A stretch of 61,097 bases of DNA, taken from the NCBI GenBank assembly GCA_021797825.1, contig JAJZZA010000010.1, positions 1-61,097 of the forward strand, read 5' to 3'. Position numbers and translations under genes: made by a program. How positions within the stretch are numbered: the stretch's first letter is position 1; every line of letters starts with the position of its first letter. The stretch comes from Bacillota bacterium. GTDB taxonomy: Bacteria; Bacillota; Sulfobacillia; Sulfobacillales; Sulfobacillaceae. The notes beneath the pieces are model-generated. The model did not search any database. It worked only from the letters and a program-made list of their open reading frames with translations, and was not told the origin of the DNA. This document shows, piece by piece, positions 41,762 through 51,076 of this stretch.

Positions 41762-42073
41762 GTGGGGAACGCGAGCAAAGGAGCCGGCACTGCGGGAGAC
41801 CCGATTCGCACGACGGTGAGCATCTATGGCGAGGACTACCAGCTTAAGGGTGACATTCCAGAAGATGTGGTGAAGGCCTTGGCCTATCACGTCGATAACC
41901 GTCTGCGAGTGCTTCACTCCAAGAACCCGCGTATCAATCTGCATCGGCTTGCGGTGTTGGTGGCTATGAACACGGCCGAGGAGTTGTTCCGCTTGCAGCA
42001 AGAGCATGATCAGATGGTAGCCACCATGCAGAAACAGTGGCGCCAGAAGCGCGAGTCGAAAGACGCGACCTAG
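41762..42073 (+). CDS. zapA: Cell division protein ZapA
   Basis: 103 residues. The ZapA domain reads RTTVSIYGEDYQLKGDIPEDVVKALAYHVDNRLR and INLHRLAVLVAMNTAEELFRLQQEH, then a coiled-coil tail. ZapA stabilises FtsZ bundles at the septum. GTG 41762 follows AAAGGAGCC. The position between pheT and mutS2 is a conserved one in Firmicutes. Confidence 0.88.
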   Translation: MGNASKGAGTAGDPIRTTVSIYGEDYQLKGDIPEDVVKALAYHVDNRLRVLHSKNPRINLHRLAVLVAMNTAEELFRLQQEHDQMVATMQKQWRQKRESKDAT

Positions 42074-42413
42074 TCCGAGGCATTGTCTGGCCGCAAGGCA
42101 GGCTCCGCGAGTCGGGTTGGTGCGGTCCGGGATGGGAAGTGGTATCCTGGCTCTTCCGGAGGGAAGGGCCTGGGGGTGGTTTGCGAACCGGGGATCGGAA
42201 GCGGAGCACCACCGGGGTTCGCCAACTGGCGTCATGCCGGTCAGCGACGAAGCGGGCCCCGCTGGCTATAGGCCGGCGGACGTGCCTTTTTCTGGGATGA
42301 TTGGACGGGGTAGTTCACGGTACTGTCGACTCATCACGGCGACGCGGGTGACCGGTCAGAGGGACGTGGTCCGCCGCGATACGCATGGGAACTGCGGGGG
42401 TGGGCTGTGGGCC
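42074..42413. other. Stretch without a confident gene between zapA and the next gene
   Basis: An open frame runs through it from 42117 in phase with the following gene, but its sequence (many Gly, Arg and Ser) lacks protein-like character. No terminator or promoter is evident. Confidence 0.35.
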
Positions 42414-43142
42414 ATGGTTGGTGGCGAGAGCGTGCGCTCACTAATTTGGTGGCTGGGCGTCGGGTCCTGCCCGCTTTCAGCTGGTCGCTGGACGATCGCA
42501 CGAACCATCGATCATGCCCTCGGGTTGCCCGCCCAGCCGACGGAGGCGACCGTCAAGGCTGCTCTGCTGACCGGTTGTCGTCCGGACGTCGCAGCCAATC
42601 ATACGCATCCGGCCCATCGGCCCGACGATCGGCTGGCCGCCTGGATTCAGCAGCGGAGCGCATTGCGGGCCTGGGTCGAGCGTGGGGTAGCGGTGCGCTA
42701 CGGCACGGGTGAACCGCCCATCTCGTTTCAACAGCGGCCGCGAGCCGAGATGGCGGCTTGTCCGGGACCAGTACCGACGGTGGGGAGCATTCGCCGCGGC
42801 GAGGCGGTGGCGCGTGATTTGACGGGGGACTGGCTGGTGGCGCGGGGACATCGCGACCTGGCGCCGCTAAGCGCGGCGCAGGTAGCGGGGCGCATAGCCG
42901 GATGGGCTGCACGCTTTTCGATCATTTTCCTGGTCACTGACCATTTGGCGGTTGGCACGGTCGTGCAGCAGGTGATGGAGGGCCTCATGGAACGGAAATT
43001 CGACGTGATCTGGGTGGGGGTTCCCGTGGTGTGGCCGGACGATCGGCTTTTCTTGGCTACGACGCTGGGCCTGGGCGACCAAGTGCAGTCGGCCTTCGAC
43101 GTGACGACCGTGATTGACCTTTGGCTTGGCGGGCAAACATGA
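42414..43142 (+). CDS. Protein of unknown function in the zapA-mutS2 slot
   Basis: 242 residues if started at ATG 42414; the frame is open from 42117. I do not recognise the family. The C-terminal third looks most protein-like: WAARFSIIFLVTDHLAVGTV, QQVMEGLMERKFDVIWVGVP and DRLFLATTLGLGDQVQSAFD. It alternates hydrophobic strands and helices like a Rossmann-type fold but shows no nucleotide-binding motif. The stop overlaps the mutS2 start (ATGA), so expression is coupled to MutS2. In many Firmicutes this slot is held by cvpA or polX; neither is seen. Confidence 0.55.
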   Translation: MVGGESVRSLIWWLGVGSCPLSAGRWTIARTIDHALGLPAQPTEATVKAALLTGCRPDVAANHTHPAHRPDDRLAAWIQQRSALRAWVERGVAVRYGTGEPPISFQQRPRAEMAACPGPVPTVGSIRRGEAVARDLTGDWLVARGHRDLAPLSAAQVAGRIAGWAARFSIIFLVTDHLAVGTVVQQVMEGLMERKFDVIWVGVPVVWPDDRLFLATTLGLGDQVQSAFDVTTVIDLWLGGQT

Positions 43143-45577
43143 TGACGGGGGACGAGACGCTCCCATTTAGCCAAGACGGGAGCGGGCAACCGAACGTGGA
43201 GGAACAGGGAACCGGAACACTGGGCTGGTTGCAGAAAGAAAGCTTGCGGGTGCTGGAGTTTGCCCAGGTCCTGGGTCTCGCGGCCGCGCGGGCCGAGACC
43301 GAAATGGGGCGGGAAGCGGTTCAGGCGTTGGCGCCGTTAAAGAGCCTTGACGATTTGCATGCGTGGCAGCTGGCGCTGCGCGAAGCCTGGAGTCTGGCTG
43401 CCCAAGGCCGTTTGACCCTGCAGGGCGCATGGCCGCTCGCGCCGTTGGCGAATCGCGCTGCAAAGGGAGGCACCCTCGCTGCAGTCGAATTGGCACGGGT
43501 GCTGTCCACCGTGAGCGTGGCGCAACGGGCTCGCGAGGTTGTGCTGGACGGTGATGGGCCGATCCTAGCCGAGGACTGGCGCCCCGTCGCCATCCCGCTG
43601 GCGCTGCGCAGCCGACTGGAACGGACGGTGACTCCCGAAGGCGACGTGCTGGATCGAGCCAGTCCCCGGCTTGAGCAAATTCGGCGGGCGATTCATCAAC
43701 TGGAAGAGGAGATTGACCGCGAGTTTGAACGGCTGTTTCGTTCCTCGCGGTGGGCTCCTTTTCTGCAGGAAGCGGTGGTGACGGTGCGCTTTGGGCGCCG
43801 CGTGGTGCCCGTCAAGCGGGAGTTCCGCCACTCGGTCCCGGGGATTGCTCACGACCAGTCGGCGTCCGGCCAAACGGTATTTGTCGAACCGTTGCCGGTC
43901 GTGGAGCGGCAAAACCGCCTGGCGGGCCGCATGACCGAGGAACGGGAGGAGATCGACCGCATTCTGCGCGAAGTGTCACGGGAAATCGGCGAGTCGGCCG
44001 AATCGTTGCGCACCATGCACACCGTCCTCTGCGCGCTCGATGTCCGCTTGGCCATCGTCCGTTACGGGATGGCCCTGGGGGCGGTGTTTCCCGAGGTTGG
44101 TGGCCGCGAACTTATCCTGCGGGATGCGCGCCATCCGTTGCTGGCCCACCCGGTGCCGATTTCCCTGGAACTGACGGAATCCCGCCGCGTGCTGGTGATA
44201 ACCGGTCCCAACACCGGCGGCAAGACGGTCGCGTTAAAAACCGTGGGCCTGATGACCGCCCTGGCCTGGACCGGATTTCCCATTGCCTGCGGCGAGGGAA
44301 CCCGCATTCCTTTGGTGCGGCACACGCTGGCGGATATCGGCGATGAACAGAACCTGGAGCAAAACCTTTCCACCTTTTCCTCCCATATGGCGCGGTTAAT
44401 TCCCATGATGTCGGCGGCGGATGATGGCACGTTGTGCCTGGTCGATGAGATCGGAGCGGGCACTGACCCGGAGGAAGGAGCGGCGCTGGCCGAGGCGATG
44501 CTGGAACGGCTAGCGGATCGACGAGCCTATGCCGTGGTTAGCACGCACTATGGCCGACTCAAATTGGTGGCGTTTCACGATGCCCGCATTGAAAACGCGC
44601 AGGTGGAATTTGATCGCGAGAGCCTGCGGCCGACCTACCATTTGATGATGGGTCAGCCGGGGAGTTCGCATGCGCTCTATATTTCGCGCCGGCTAGGTTT
44701 AGAAGAGGCCTTGCTCGCCCGCGCCGAGACGTTCTTGAATGCCGAAAGCGTGAAGTTGGCCGACGCCATTCTGGAAGTCAACCGGGTTCAGCGACAACTG
44801 CGCGAAGCCGAAACGCTGGTGGCCAAAGAGCGAAGCGATCTGGCGGTGTTGCGCGAACAACTGGAGGATGAACGGGTCCGCTTTGCACGGGAACAGGACC
44901 GGGAGCGGCAACGACTGCGCGTCAACTGGCAACGGCAAATGGAGGAGATTCGGCGCGAGGTGGAGGCCGCGCTGAAGGAGGTGCGCGCTGAGGAGGGCGA
45001 AGCGCGCGCGCGCGCGATGGAAACCTTTCGCCAGCGTTATCGGCAGATGCAGGACTTGCCTCCCGCGCTGGCAGATGCGCGCCACTCCCCCGCGGGCGCG
45101 CGACCGGAGAAGGCCGGAGACTTTGTGCGGGTGGCTGGTTTTAGCGAGTTGGGGATGGTCACGGACGTAAACGGGGAGACGGCGACCGTGGAAATCGGGT
45201 CTCTCCGGCTAAAATTGGCGGTGAGCGATTTGGAACGGGTCGAGCCCCCCAAGCCGGCCGCTGCCCGTCGACCGGCCCGGGGCACGGGTCCGCTTCCCGT
45301 CCAGAAAGCCGAGAGCATTCGGATGCAATGCGACTTGCGCGGCATGACGACCGCGGAAGCATTGGCAACCCTCGACAAATACTTGGATGACGCGGTGTTG
45401 GCGGGCCTTCCGTTGGCGCGCATCATCCACGGCAAAGGGACCGGGGTGCTCCGCCGCGCGGTCGGGGAGGCGCTTCGCGGCGATCCGCGGGTGTTTGCGT
45501 TTCGCCTTGGGCAAATGGGGGAAGGCGGCGACGGGGTTACCGTCGTGCAATTGGATGAGGCGGCCGATTTGGGCTGA
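43139..45577 (+). CDS. mutS2: MutS2 ATPase/endonuclease
   Basis: 812 residues. The order is: MutS core and clamp region (about 20-330), ATPase with Walker A ITGPNTGGKTVALKTVG (about 355), CLVDEIGAGTDPEEGAALAEAM (Walker B) and STHYGRLK. A long charged coiled coil follows (about 540-640, EVNRVQRQLREAE, REQLEDERVRFAREQDRERQ), and the C-terminal Smr nuclease domain (about 730-812) has CDLRGMTTAEAL and IIHGKGTGVLRRAVGE. MutS2 acts on branched DNA and collided ribosomes rather than mismatches. The protein is of normal length. ATG 43139 overlaps the upstream gene's stop. Confidence 0.94.
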   Translation: MMTGDETLPFSQDGSGQPNVEEQGTGTLGWLQKESLRVLEFAQVLGLAAARAETEMGREAVQALAPLKSLDDLHAWQLALREAWSLAAQGRLTLQGAWPLAPLANRAAKGGTLAAVELARVLSTVSVAQRAREVVLDGDGPILAEDWRPVAIPLALRSRLERTVTPEGDVLDRASPRLEQIRRAIHQLEEEIDREFERLFRSSRWAPFLQEAVVTVRFGRRVVPVKREFRHSVPGIAHDQSASGQTVFVEPLPVVERQNRLAGRMTEEREEIDRILREVSREIGESAESLRTMHTVLCALDVRLAIVRYGMALGAVFPEVGGRELILRDARHPLLAHPVPISLELTESRRVLVITGPNTGGKTVALKTVGLMTALAWTGFPIACGEGTRIPLVRHTLADIGDEQNLEQNLSTFSSHMARLIPMMSAADDGTLCLVDEIGAGTDPEEGAALAEAMLERLADRRAYAVVSTHYGRLKLVAFHDARIENAQVEFDRESLRPTYHLMMGQPGSSHALYISRRLGLEEALLARAETFLNAESVKLADAILEVNRVQRQLREAETLVAKERSDLAVLREQLEDERVRFAREQDRERQRLRVNWQRQMEEIRREVEAALKEVRAEEGEARARAMETFRQRYRQMQDLPPALADARHSPAGARPEKAGDFVRVAGFSELGMVTDVNGETATVEIGSLRLKLAVSDLERVEPPKPAAARRPARGTGPLPVQKAESIRMQCDLRGMTTAEALATLDKYLDDAVLAGLPLARIIHGKGTGVLRRAVGEALRGDPRVFAFRLGQMGEGGDGVTVVQLDEAADLG

Positions 45578-45643
45578 CTCTGGGAACTTTTCAGCGTCCT
45601 GGCCCTATGGTATACTCTCGCCAGGATAAGCGGAGGGATCTGC

Positions 45644-46834
45644 GTGGCGGACATTGCGAAGATCGTGGACTGGTTGGTAAACGGAACGGATGATGTGGTT
45701 AGCCGGGAGCTGCTGGCTGGAAAACTTGAGAGGTCTGATCGCACCGGCAAGCCGCTGGTCGTCAAGTTGGGTGTGGACCCAACCGCCCCCGACATCCATC
45801 TCGGTCACACCGTGGTGATGGAGAAGCTTCGGCAATTTCAGGAATTGGGCCATCAAGTGGTGTTTTTGATTGGAGACATGACCGGACGGATTGGAGACCC
45901 GACCGACCGCATGGCCACCAGAAAACAGCTCTCGGGCGATGATGTCCGCGATTTTTCCCGCAGCTACGTGGATCAAGCCCGAAAAATCTTGGATTCCGAC
46001 CGTTTGGTGTTGCGTTATAACAGCGAATGGCTAGCCCCGCTAGATTTGTCAGCCGTCACCCGGTTGATGAGCCATATGACCTTGGCCCGCATCCTCGAGC
46101 GGGATGATTTTCACAACCGTTATGCCGAGCATGCGCCCATTCATCTGCACGAATTGCTTTATCCCCTTATGCAAGGCTATGATTCGGTGGCCTTGCACGC
46201 TGACGTGGAACTCGGGGGGACCGATCAGCGCTTTAACATTATGACCGCCCGCCAACTGCAAGAGGCCTACGGCCAAGAGCCGGAAGTCGGGATGTTTATG
46301 CCGATTTTGGAGGGGACTGACGGCGTACGCCGCATGGGCAAGAGCCTGGGCAATTATATCGGCGTCAATGAGCCGCCGGAAGAGATGTACGGCAAGGTCA
46401 TGTCCATCCCCGACACGCTTATCGTGCGCTGGTCGCACTTGCTGTTGGGTCGGGATCCAGACGTGGTGGCGGGCGCCATTGCAGGCGGCAATCCCCGCGA
46501 CGAGAAGGCCAATCTGGCGCACGGGGTGGTGTCCCGGTTTTGGGATGCGCTGGCGGCAGACCGCGCGGCCGACTACTTTGACCGTGTATTTCGGCAGCAT
46601 GAGGTTCCCGCAGATGCTCTGGTCATCGTGTTGACCGACGCCACGCGGAAAAGCTCCGCCTTGGATCTGGTGGCGACGCTGCCGGATGTGCCGAGCCGCC
46701 AAGAGGCACGGCGTCTCTTGCAGCAGCAGGCGGTAACGCTGAGCGGGATCCGTTTAGGCATGGGGGATGAGGTTTCGCTGCAGGCGGGAGATTGGCTTAA
46801 AGTGGGAAAACGCCGATACTATCGGTTTGAATAG
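45644..46834 (+). CDS. tyrS: Tyrosyl-tRNA synthetase
   Basis: 396 residues, class I. The Rossmann core has GVDPTAPDIHLGHTVVMEKL (HIGH motif as HLGH), the tyrosine site LMQGYDSVALHADVELGGTDQRFN and the KMSKS loop as RRMGKSLGN. The C-terminal S4-like domain reads VPSRQEARRLLQQQAVTLSGIR. It belongs to the TyrZ-like subgroup. GTG 45644 follows GCGGAGGGATC. A TATACT at about 45612-45617 may be its promoter -10; the 66-bp spacer is too short for a T-box. Confidence 0.95.
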   Translation: MADIAKIVDWLVNGTDDVVSRELLAGKLERSDRTGKPLVVKLGVDPTAPDIHLGHTVVMEKLRQFQELGHQVVFLIGDMTGRIGDPTDRMATRKQLSGDDVRDFSRSYVDQARKILDSDRLVLRYNSEWLAPLDLSAVTRLMSHMTLARILERDDFHNRYAEHAPIHLHELLYPLMQGYDSVALHADVELGGTDQRFNIMTARQLQEAYGQEPEVGMFMPILEGTDGVRRMGKSLGNYIGVNEPPEEMYGKVMSIPDTLIVRWSHLLLGRDPDVVAGAIAGGNPRDEKANLAHGVVSRFWDALAADRAADYFDRVFRQHEVPADALVIVLTDATRKSSALDLVATLPDVPSRQEARRLLQQQAVTLSGIRLGMGDEVSLQAGDWLKVGKRRYYRFE

Positions 46835-46843
46835 GAGAAATCG

Positions 46844-47584
46844 ATGACCGAGCGGGATGACGAACGGACCGGATGGGACAAACTGGAAACCGGGCACTAT
46901 GAAGAGGCCGAGACCGCGTTTCGCAGCGTATTGGAAATCAATCCGCTGCATTCGAGCGCACTGACTGGCCTGGGCGTAATCTATCTCGCGGCGGGGGAGG
47001 TCGACCAAGCCCGTGATCTGCTGGAAATGGCGCTGTCGCAGGCGGAACGGGAACTCCCGCGCAAGAAGCGCCACGCCCGCGCCGATGATCCGTTAGTGCG
47101 TCCCTACGTTCGTGCGCTCTTCTATCTAGCGGTGGCGTCGGCTGAAGAGGGCGAGTGGGAGCAGGTTGTCGATCCGCTGGAAGATCTCATGGCGTGGGAT
47201 GCCTCCGGTTTCAACGGGGATGCCATTTTGCTGCTGGCGCAAGGATATCATCGCACCGGCCGCTTGGAGGAGGCGGCCCGCACTTATCTGGAATCGGGCG
47301 ACAAGCATCCGGAGGCGCTGTATTCGCTGGGACTGGTCTATTTCCAGCAAGGACGCGTGAAGGACGCGGAACGGTTTTGGCTCCGCGCGCTGCGCCGGCA
47401 TCCGGAACTCGCTTTTCTGATTGCCCGCTATCCGCGTGTCCGAGCTCTGCCTTTGTCGCCGATTCGGCATCGGGAGTTCTCAGCTAACGCCGAGTACATC
47501 GAGGCGACGGTCGATTTGTGGCCGATGGAAGCGCGCGCCGCTTTAGACAAGATGTGTCAGCAGGCGGCGCTGGGGAGCGGCTAA
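46844..47584 (+). CDS. Tetratricopeptide-repeat protein
   Basis: 246 residues with at least three TPR units: KLETGHYEEAETAFRSVLEINPLHSSALTGLG, an extended middle helix pair (RPYVRALFYLAVASAEEGEWEQVVDPLEDL) and LLLAQGYHRTGRLEEAARTYLES through LYSLGLVYFQQGRVKDAERFWLRAL. No signal peptide is seen, so a cytoplasmic scaffold role is likely. It follows tyrS by 9 bp and precedes the E1-like gene by 1 bp, so it is part of that operon. Its partner is unknown. Confidence 0.8.
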   Translation: MTERDDERTGWDKLETGHYEEAETAFRSVLEINPLHSSALTGLGVIYLAAGEVDQARDLLEMALSQAERELPRKKRHARADDPLVRPYVRALFYLAVASAEEGEWEQVVDPLEDLMAWDASGFNGDAILLLAQGYHRTGRLEEAARTYLESGDKHPEALYSLGLVYFQQGRVKDAERFWLRALRRHPELAFLIARYPRVRALPLSPIRHREFSANAEYIEATVDLWPMEARAALDKMCQQAALGSG

Positions 47585-47585
47585 C

Positions 47586-48245
47586 GTGACGGGCGGCCTG
47601 AGAGTGGCCGTTATTGGGGCCGGGGCCTTGGGCAGCCCGATGGTGCAGGGCCTGGCCGCCGCTCAAGCGGCCGCTTTGATCCGGGTCGTGGATGGCGATG
47701 TAGTGGCCCTGTCCAACCTGCCGCGCCAGCCCTGGTATACCGAACAGGATGTCGGACGGCCTAAAGTCCAAGCGCTGGCCGACCCGGGGCAAACCGTCAG
47801 CCCGCCGTGGCTAGAGAGCGTTCCGGAGATGCTGACTGCCAACAATGCTCACGATCTGCTAGAGGGAATGGATCTGGTGCTTGACGGATCGGACAACTGG
47901 GAGACCCGACAAGCCATCGAAGGCTGGGCCTGGACCGTTGGAAAACCGTGGATTTTTGCCTCCGCGCTGCGGTGGGAAGGGATGACGGGATTGCTCCAGC
48001 CGGGGCGCGCGTGTCTGCGCTGTTTGTTCGGGGACGAGACGCTGGACGGTCCGCGTTGTTTTGAGAGCGGGGTGGTGGGAGGCCTGACGCTGGCGGTGGC
48101 CGGCCGCGCGCTGACGATATTGGACTGGTGGGGCAAGAATCCCGCGGACCCCGCGTTAGATCGCTGGTGGCTGGTGGACGGCTGGACCGGACGCACTACC
48201 GGCATTCGCCGAAATGAGCGGGGGTGCGTGCACCATGGAACTTGA
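47586..48245 (+). CDS. ThiF/MoeB/E1-like protein lacking the usual N terminus
   Basis: 219 residues. It starts directly at the Rossmann motif VAVIGAGALGSPMVQGLA and continues VVDGDVVALSNLPRQPWYTEQDVGRPKVQAL, LVLDGSDNWETRQAIEGWAW and CLRCLFGD. These are the nucleotide-binding, Asp and Arg elements of E1-type adenylyltransferases. The N-terminal helix carrying R-Y-S-R-Q is absent, as is the catalytic Cys region of full MoeB. The R-Y-S-R-Q segment is found in the next gene. Partners and the ubiquitin-like acceptor are unknown; no thiS or moaD is nearby. GTG 47586 is the start. Confidence 0.75.
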   Translation: MTGGLRVAVIGAGALGSPMVQGLAAAQAAALIRVVDGDVVALSNLPRQPWYTEQDVGRPKVQALADPGQTVSPPWLESVPEMLTANNAHDLLEGMDLVLDGSDNWETRQAIEGWAWTVGKPWIFASALRWEGMTGLLQPGRACLRCLFGDETLDGPRCFESGVVGGLTLAVAGRALTILDWWGKNPADPALDRWWLVDGWTGRTTGIRRNERGCVHHGT

Positions 48246-48558
48246 CGACGTCACCCTTGACCGCTATTCCCGACAAATCCTGGTTGAACAAATCGGGTAC
48301 GACGGACAGGTGCGTTTGCTGCAAACCGCCGTCATCGCCACCGGTCCGGACCCTTGGCGATCATGGGCGGTGCGGTATCTGCGGGCGGCTGGGCTTCGGG
48401 TCGCCGACCTCTCAGGTGCCGCCGGCCCCGTCTGTTTGGAGGCGCTGACCATTCGGGAAGAGATCGCGACCGAGGCAGCGGATCTGGGGCGGATAATGGA
48501 AGACATCGGGTATGCCGTGTGCCGGATCCTGCGCTCGGCGGTGGAGATGGAGGGGTAG
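48235..48558 (+). CDS. Short protein resembling the N-terminal part of an E1/MoeB enzyme
   Basis: 107 residues. It begins with ELDDVTLDRYSRQILVEQIGYDGQ, which is the standard N-terminal segment of MoeB/ThiF proteins. The following Rossmann strand reads LLQTAVIATGPDPWRSWAVRYLRAAGL, where G-x-G-x-x-G is lost. It overlaps the end of the upstream E1-like gene by about 10 bp. The pair looks like one E1 enzyme in two pieces and in swapped order. ATG 48235 is preferred to an upstream GTG because GGGGGTG precedes it. nadE starts four bases after its stop. Confidence 0.6.
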   Translation: MELDDVTLDRYSRQILVEQIGYDGQVRLLQTAVIATGPDPWRSWAVRYLRAAGLRVADLSGAAGPVCLEALTIREEIATEAADLGRIMEDIGYAVCRILRSAVEMEG

Positions 48559-48561
48559 CGC

Positions 48562-50268
48562 GTGCAAACCTTACGGATTGCCATGGTGCAAATGAACAGC
48601 GTGGTGGGTGACGTCGAGACCAATCTGACCCGCATGCTGGATGCGCTGAGCGAAGCCCGGCGCGGTCAAGCCAATTTGGTGGTGTTTCCGGAGATGGCTT
48701 TAGCTGGGTACCCGCCCGAGGACTTGCTGTTCCGGGGGAGTTTTATTGACGCGTTGGAAACGGCGCATCAACAACTGGCGGCGGCCACGACCGGACTGAT
48801 GGCAATCTATGGCACCGCCTTGCGCGCTGACGGTCTTATCAACGCTGCGGTGGTCAGTGCGGACGGCCTGCCGGTGGCTCGCATCGCCAAACGGCACCTG
48901 CCCAATTACGGGGTCTTCGACGAAGCGCGTTATTTCCGGCCGGGGCGGAGCGTCTCGGTTTTGGAGTGGGGCGACTGGAAGATTGGGGTATCGATCTGTG
49001 AAGATCTCTGGTATCCCGACGGTCCCTATTTGGCCCAGGCGCGGGCGGGCGCCCAGCTGCTGGTCAATATCAGCGCATCGCCGTATTCCCGCGGCAAGGG
49101 CGTGCAACGCGAGCAGATGATGGCCACGCGCGCCGACGACGCCGCAGCCTACCTGGTTTGGACCAACTTGGTAGGCGCGCAGGACGAGTTGGTCTTCGAC
49201 GGACAAAGTGCCGTGTTCTCGCCGCAAGGCGAGGTCATGGCCCGCTCTCCGGCCTTTTTAGACGACATGTTGTGGATTGATTTGGATCGTGCCCCGGGGG
49301 AACATCGCCGTTGGATCGACCCGCGCTGGCGTCTGGGGGATGAACCGGAGGAGGTGCGGAAAATTGTGGTGGCGGGCGCGCCGGCGCCGCCGGCGGCGGG
49401 GCCGGTCGCCATCCGCATCGCGCCGCGGCTGGGGGCGGAGGAGGATCTGTACCAGGCGTTGGTTGCCGGCGTGCGGGATTACGTTGCGAAGAATCGATTT
49501 GGGGAGGTCGTGATCGGGATATCCGGGGGCATCGACTCCGCCCTGACGGCGGCCATTGCCCAGGATGCGTTAGGCAGCCAGCGGGTGCACGGGGTATTTA
49601 TGCCGTCGGCCATCACGTCGCCCACCTCCTATCAGGATGCCCGCAGCTTGGCCGCCAATCTTGGCATCGACTGGCGGGAAATTGGCATCGGCCCGGTTAT
49701 GGACAAGTTCATGGACCAACTGGCCCCGTCTTTCGCGGAACGGGCGCCGGATTTGACCGAGGAAAATCTCCAGGCCCGTATTCGCGGCACGCTCCTGATG
49801 GCGCTCTCCAACAAAATGGGATGGCTGGTGCTGACCACCGGCAACAAGAGTGAAATGGCAACGGGCTACAGCACGCTGTATGGCGATATGGCCGGAGGCT
49901 TTGCGGTATTGAAGGATGTACTGAAGACCGACGTGTTCCGCTTAGCCGTCTGGGTCAACCGCCATGGCGAACGGATACCCCCCAACGTCTTGTCCAAGCC
50001 CCCCACCGCCGAACTTCGTCCTGATCAAAAGGACGAGGATAGTCTGCCACCATACGCGGTGCTGGATCGCGTTCTGGAAGGATATATTGAAAACGATATG
50101 AGTCCGGACGCCTTGGTGGCGGCGGGACTTGATGTCGAAGCCGTTCAACTGGCGGTAAGGTTGGTCAACCGCAACGAGTATAAACGCCGACAGGCGCCCA
50201 TTGGCATAAAGGTTACGCCGCGCGCTTTCGGCCGGGACCGGCGCATGCCGGTTACGGGACGGTTTTAA
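48562..50268 (+). CDS. nadE: Glutamine-dependent NAD+ synthetase
   Basis: 568 residues: an N-terminal nitrilase-type glutaminase domain (about 1-270) with the catalytic triad in VVFPEMALAGYP (Glu), IAKRHLPNYG (Lys) and VSICEDLWYP (Cys). The C-terminal synthetase domain follows with the PP-loop ISGGIDSALTAAIA (about residue 320), TTGNKSEMATGYSTLYGDMAGGF and KPPTAELRPDQKDEDSLPPY. It amidates nicotinate adenine dinucleotide with glutamine. GTG 48562 is the start. It follows the E1-like pair. Confidence 0.95.
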   Translation: MQTLRIAMVQMNSVVGDVETNLTRMLDALSEARRGQANLVVFPEMALAGYPPEDLLFRGSFIDALETAHQQLAAATTGLMAIYGTALRADGLINAAVVSADGLPVARIAKRHLPNYGVFDEARYFRPGRSVSVLEWGDWKIGVSICEDLWYPDGPYLAQARAGAQLLVNISASPYSRGKGVQREQMMATRADDAAAYLVWTNLVGAQDELVFDGQSAVFSPQGEVMARSPAFLDDMLWIDLDRAPGEHRRWIDPRWRLGDEPEEVRKIVVAGAPAPPAAGPVAIRIAPRLGAEEDLYQALVAGVRDYVAKNRFGEVVIGISGGIDSALTAAIAQDALGSQRVHGVFMPSAITSPTSYQDARSLAANLGIDWREIGIGPVMDKFMDQLAPSFAERAPDLTEENLQARIRGTLLMALSNKMGWLVLTTGNKSEMATGYSTLYGDMAGGFAVLKDVLKTDVFRLAVWVNRHGERIPPNVLSKPPTAELRPDQKDEDSLPPYAVLDRVLEGYIENDMSPDALVAAGLDVEAVQLAVRLVNRNEYKRRQAPIGIKVTPRAFGRDRRMPVTGRF

Positions 50269-50289
50269 CCTGTTTGAAGGAGTGAACTC

Positions 50290-51024
50290 ATGTCCGGGCA
50301 TTCCAAGTGGGCCAATATCAAACGCCGGAAGGCCAAGGTCGATGCCGTCAAGGGGACGGTCTTTTCCCAACTGACCAAGGAGATCATGGCGGCTGCGAAA
50401 CACGGGGGGCCGAACCCCGACACCAACTTCAGGCTGCGCATCGCGATTGACAAGGCCAAGGGCCAGAATCTGCCATCGTCCAATATCGAGCGCGCGGTGC
50501 GCCGCGCGACCGGTCAAGAGGAAGGGGTCCAATATGAGGAGGCGGTGTACGAGGGGTACGGTCCGGGCGGCGCGGCCGTGTACTTGCAAATTCTTACCGA
50601 CAACCGCAATCGCACGGCGGGCGAAGTCCGCCACATTTTTTCACGGCACGGGGGATCGCTCGGGGAAACCGGTTGCGTGGCCTGGATGTTCGAACCCAAA
50701 GGCCGCTTGGTGATCGGCGCAACCCGGCAGAGCGAAGAAGACCTGTTGGAATTGGCGATTGAGGCCGGCGCCGACGATTTGGAGCACGATGCGGATGATG
50801 GCGTGGTGGTGTGGACCGCGCCGGACCTGCTCGATCAAGTCCGAACGGAGTTCGAGGCGCACGGAATTCCGGTGACCGAGGCCGAATTGGTTCGTCTGCC
50901 CAAAACCACGGTGGCGGTGGCGGACCGGGAGGCCGAACAACTGGCAGATTTGCTGAGTTTGCTAGACGACCACGATGATGTGGAACGCGTGTTTTCCAAC
51001 GCCGACTTTTCCGAAGACCTATAA
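50290..51024 (+). CDS. YebC/PmpR-family regulator/translation factor
   Basis: 244 residues starting MSGHSKWANIKRRKAKVDAV, followed by GGPNPDTNFRLRIAIDKAK, YEGYGPGGAAVYLQILTDNRNRTAGEVRHIFS and CVAWMFEPKG. This is the complete YebC family pattern, with three domains. Some members bind DNA as transcription regulators and some ease ribosome stalling at proline runs. ATG 50290 has GAAGGAG upstream. In many genomes it lies next to ruvC; here the EAL-domain gene is inserted between them. Confidence 0.94.
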   Translation: MSGHSKWANIKRRKAKVDAVKGTVFSQLTKEIMAAAKHGGPNPDTNFRLRIAIDKAKGQNLPSSNIERAVRRATGQEEGVQYEEAVYEGYGPGGAAVYLQILTDNRNRTAGEVRHIFSRHGGSLGETGCVAWMFEPKGRLVIGATRQSEEDLLELAIEAGADDLEHDADDGVVVWTAPDLLDQVRTEFEAHGIPVTEAELVRLPKTTVAVADREAEQLADLLSLLDDHDDVERVFSNADFSEDL

Positions 51025-51038
51025 CCGGGATCATGGCC

Positions 51039-51076
51039 TTTGACCCCCCGCTGGCCAACAGGCGGGGGAGATCAAA
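51039..51076. terminator. Inverted repeat downstream of yebC
   Basis: TTTGA (51039-51043) and CCCCCGC (51045-51051) pair with GCGGGGG (51062-51068) and TCAAA (51072-51076). It has no T-run beyond TTTGA/TCAAA, so it may terminate poorly. The remaining 51077-51348 has no gene I can support. Confidence 0.55.

Noticed and set aside
45578-45643. T-box leader for tyrS
   Set aside because: Only 66 bp separate mutS2 and tyrS and no T-box sequence or terminator is present.
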